A DNA stretch of 64,000 bases from contig CAJHZI010000566.1 in NCBI GenBank assembly GCA_905160935.1, positions 351,501 through 415,500 of the forward strand, in the 5' to 3' direction. This DNA is from Enchytraeus crypticus (lineage: Eukaryota > Annelida > Clitellata > Enchytraeida > Enchytraeidae). Position 1 is the first letter of the stretch. More notes on this DNA, generated by a model. It was given only the letters and a program-made list of their open reading frames with translations, ran no database searches and had not been told where the DNA came from. The stretch itself is not shown here.

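Noticed and set aside
63481-63669. 62-codon minus-strand frame at 63.5 kb
   Set aside because: Wrong frame; the Fn3 of E2 is read in a different frame with correct splice phases.
1-64000. LTR retrotransposon, retrovirus-like or Polinton copies
   Set aside because: No gag, protease, integrase, capsid or long terminal repeat signature was seen; every reverse-transcriptase fragment is of LINE type.

Overview
This is an AT-rich animal nuclear sequence. Short GT-AG exons sit among introns packed with SINE, LINE, microsatellite and minisatellite DNA. The main gene is a giant muscle-type Ig/Fn3/kinase protein of the twitchin/projectin/titin family, so the source is a metazoan with muscle, most likely a bilaterian invertebrate. 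I cannot name the species.

The gene lies on the minus strand and fills about 9.5-64 kb, entering from beyond the right edge. I assembled 45 coding exons (E1-E45 in transcription order) totalling 6,963 nt. Phase agrees at every junction, giving about 2,320 residues. From the N-terminal side the order is: end of an Ig; three Fn3-Fn3-Ig units (63.6-48.1 kb); Fn3-Fn3-Ig (46.2-39.2 kb); Fn3-Ig (34.2-31.4 kb); Fn3-Fn3-Ig-Ig-Fn3 (30.9-24.4 kb); linker and protein kinase (23.7-17.5 kb); post-kinase tail (16.4 kb); Ig (15.6-14.5 kb); basic linker (13.5 kb); Ig (11.6-10.7 kb); and a Ser/Thr-rich exon (9.7-9.5 kb). Nearly all domain borders are phase-1 introns and most domains are split by one internal intron. 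The kinase keeps its Gly loop, Lys, alphaC Glu and DFG, but the catalytic-loop Asp is Gly (HLGLR), so it is a predicted pseudokinase.

Downstream, at 2.6-1.0 kb on the same strand, two exons join in phase and may belong to a second gene resembling the tubulin polyglutamylase subunit TPGS1. This is tentative. Between 2.6 and 9.5 kb I see only LINE/SINE debris, one Tc1/mariner-like MITE and unassigned AT-rich DNA.

Repeats dominate the introns. There is one nearly full-length, mutated LINE (35.15-39.2 kb, plus strand, antisense to the host gene). There are 3' pieces of at least five other LINE types, at least five SINE-like families (two tRNA-like, one 5S-rRNA-like), and many tandem arrays. Two patterns stand out. 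First, several tandem arrays are built from the splice sites of neighbouring exons, so each unit carries a decoy acceptor or donor. Second, unrelated SINE and LINE families share 3' hairpins with compensating stem changes, pointing to two LINE-SINE tail partnerships in one genome.

The repeat family letters A-H and LINE-D, LINE-F etc. are labels made for this window, not database names.
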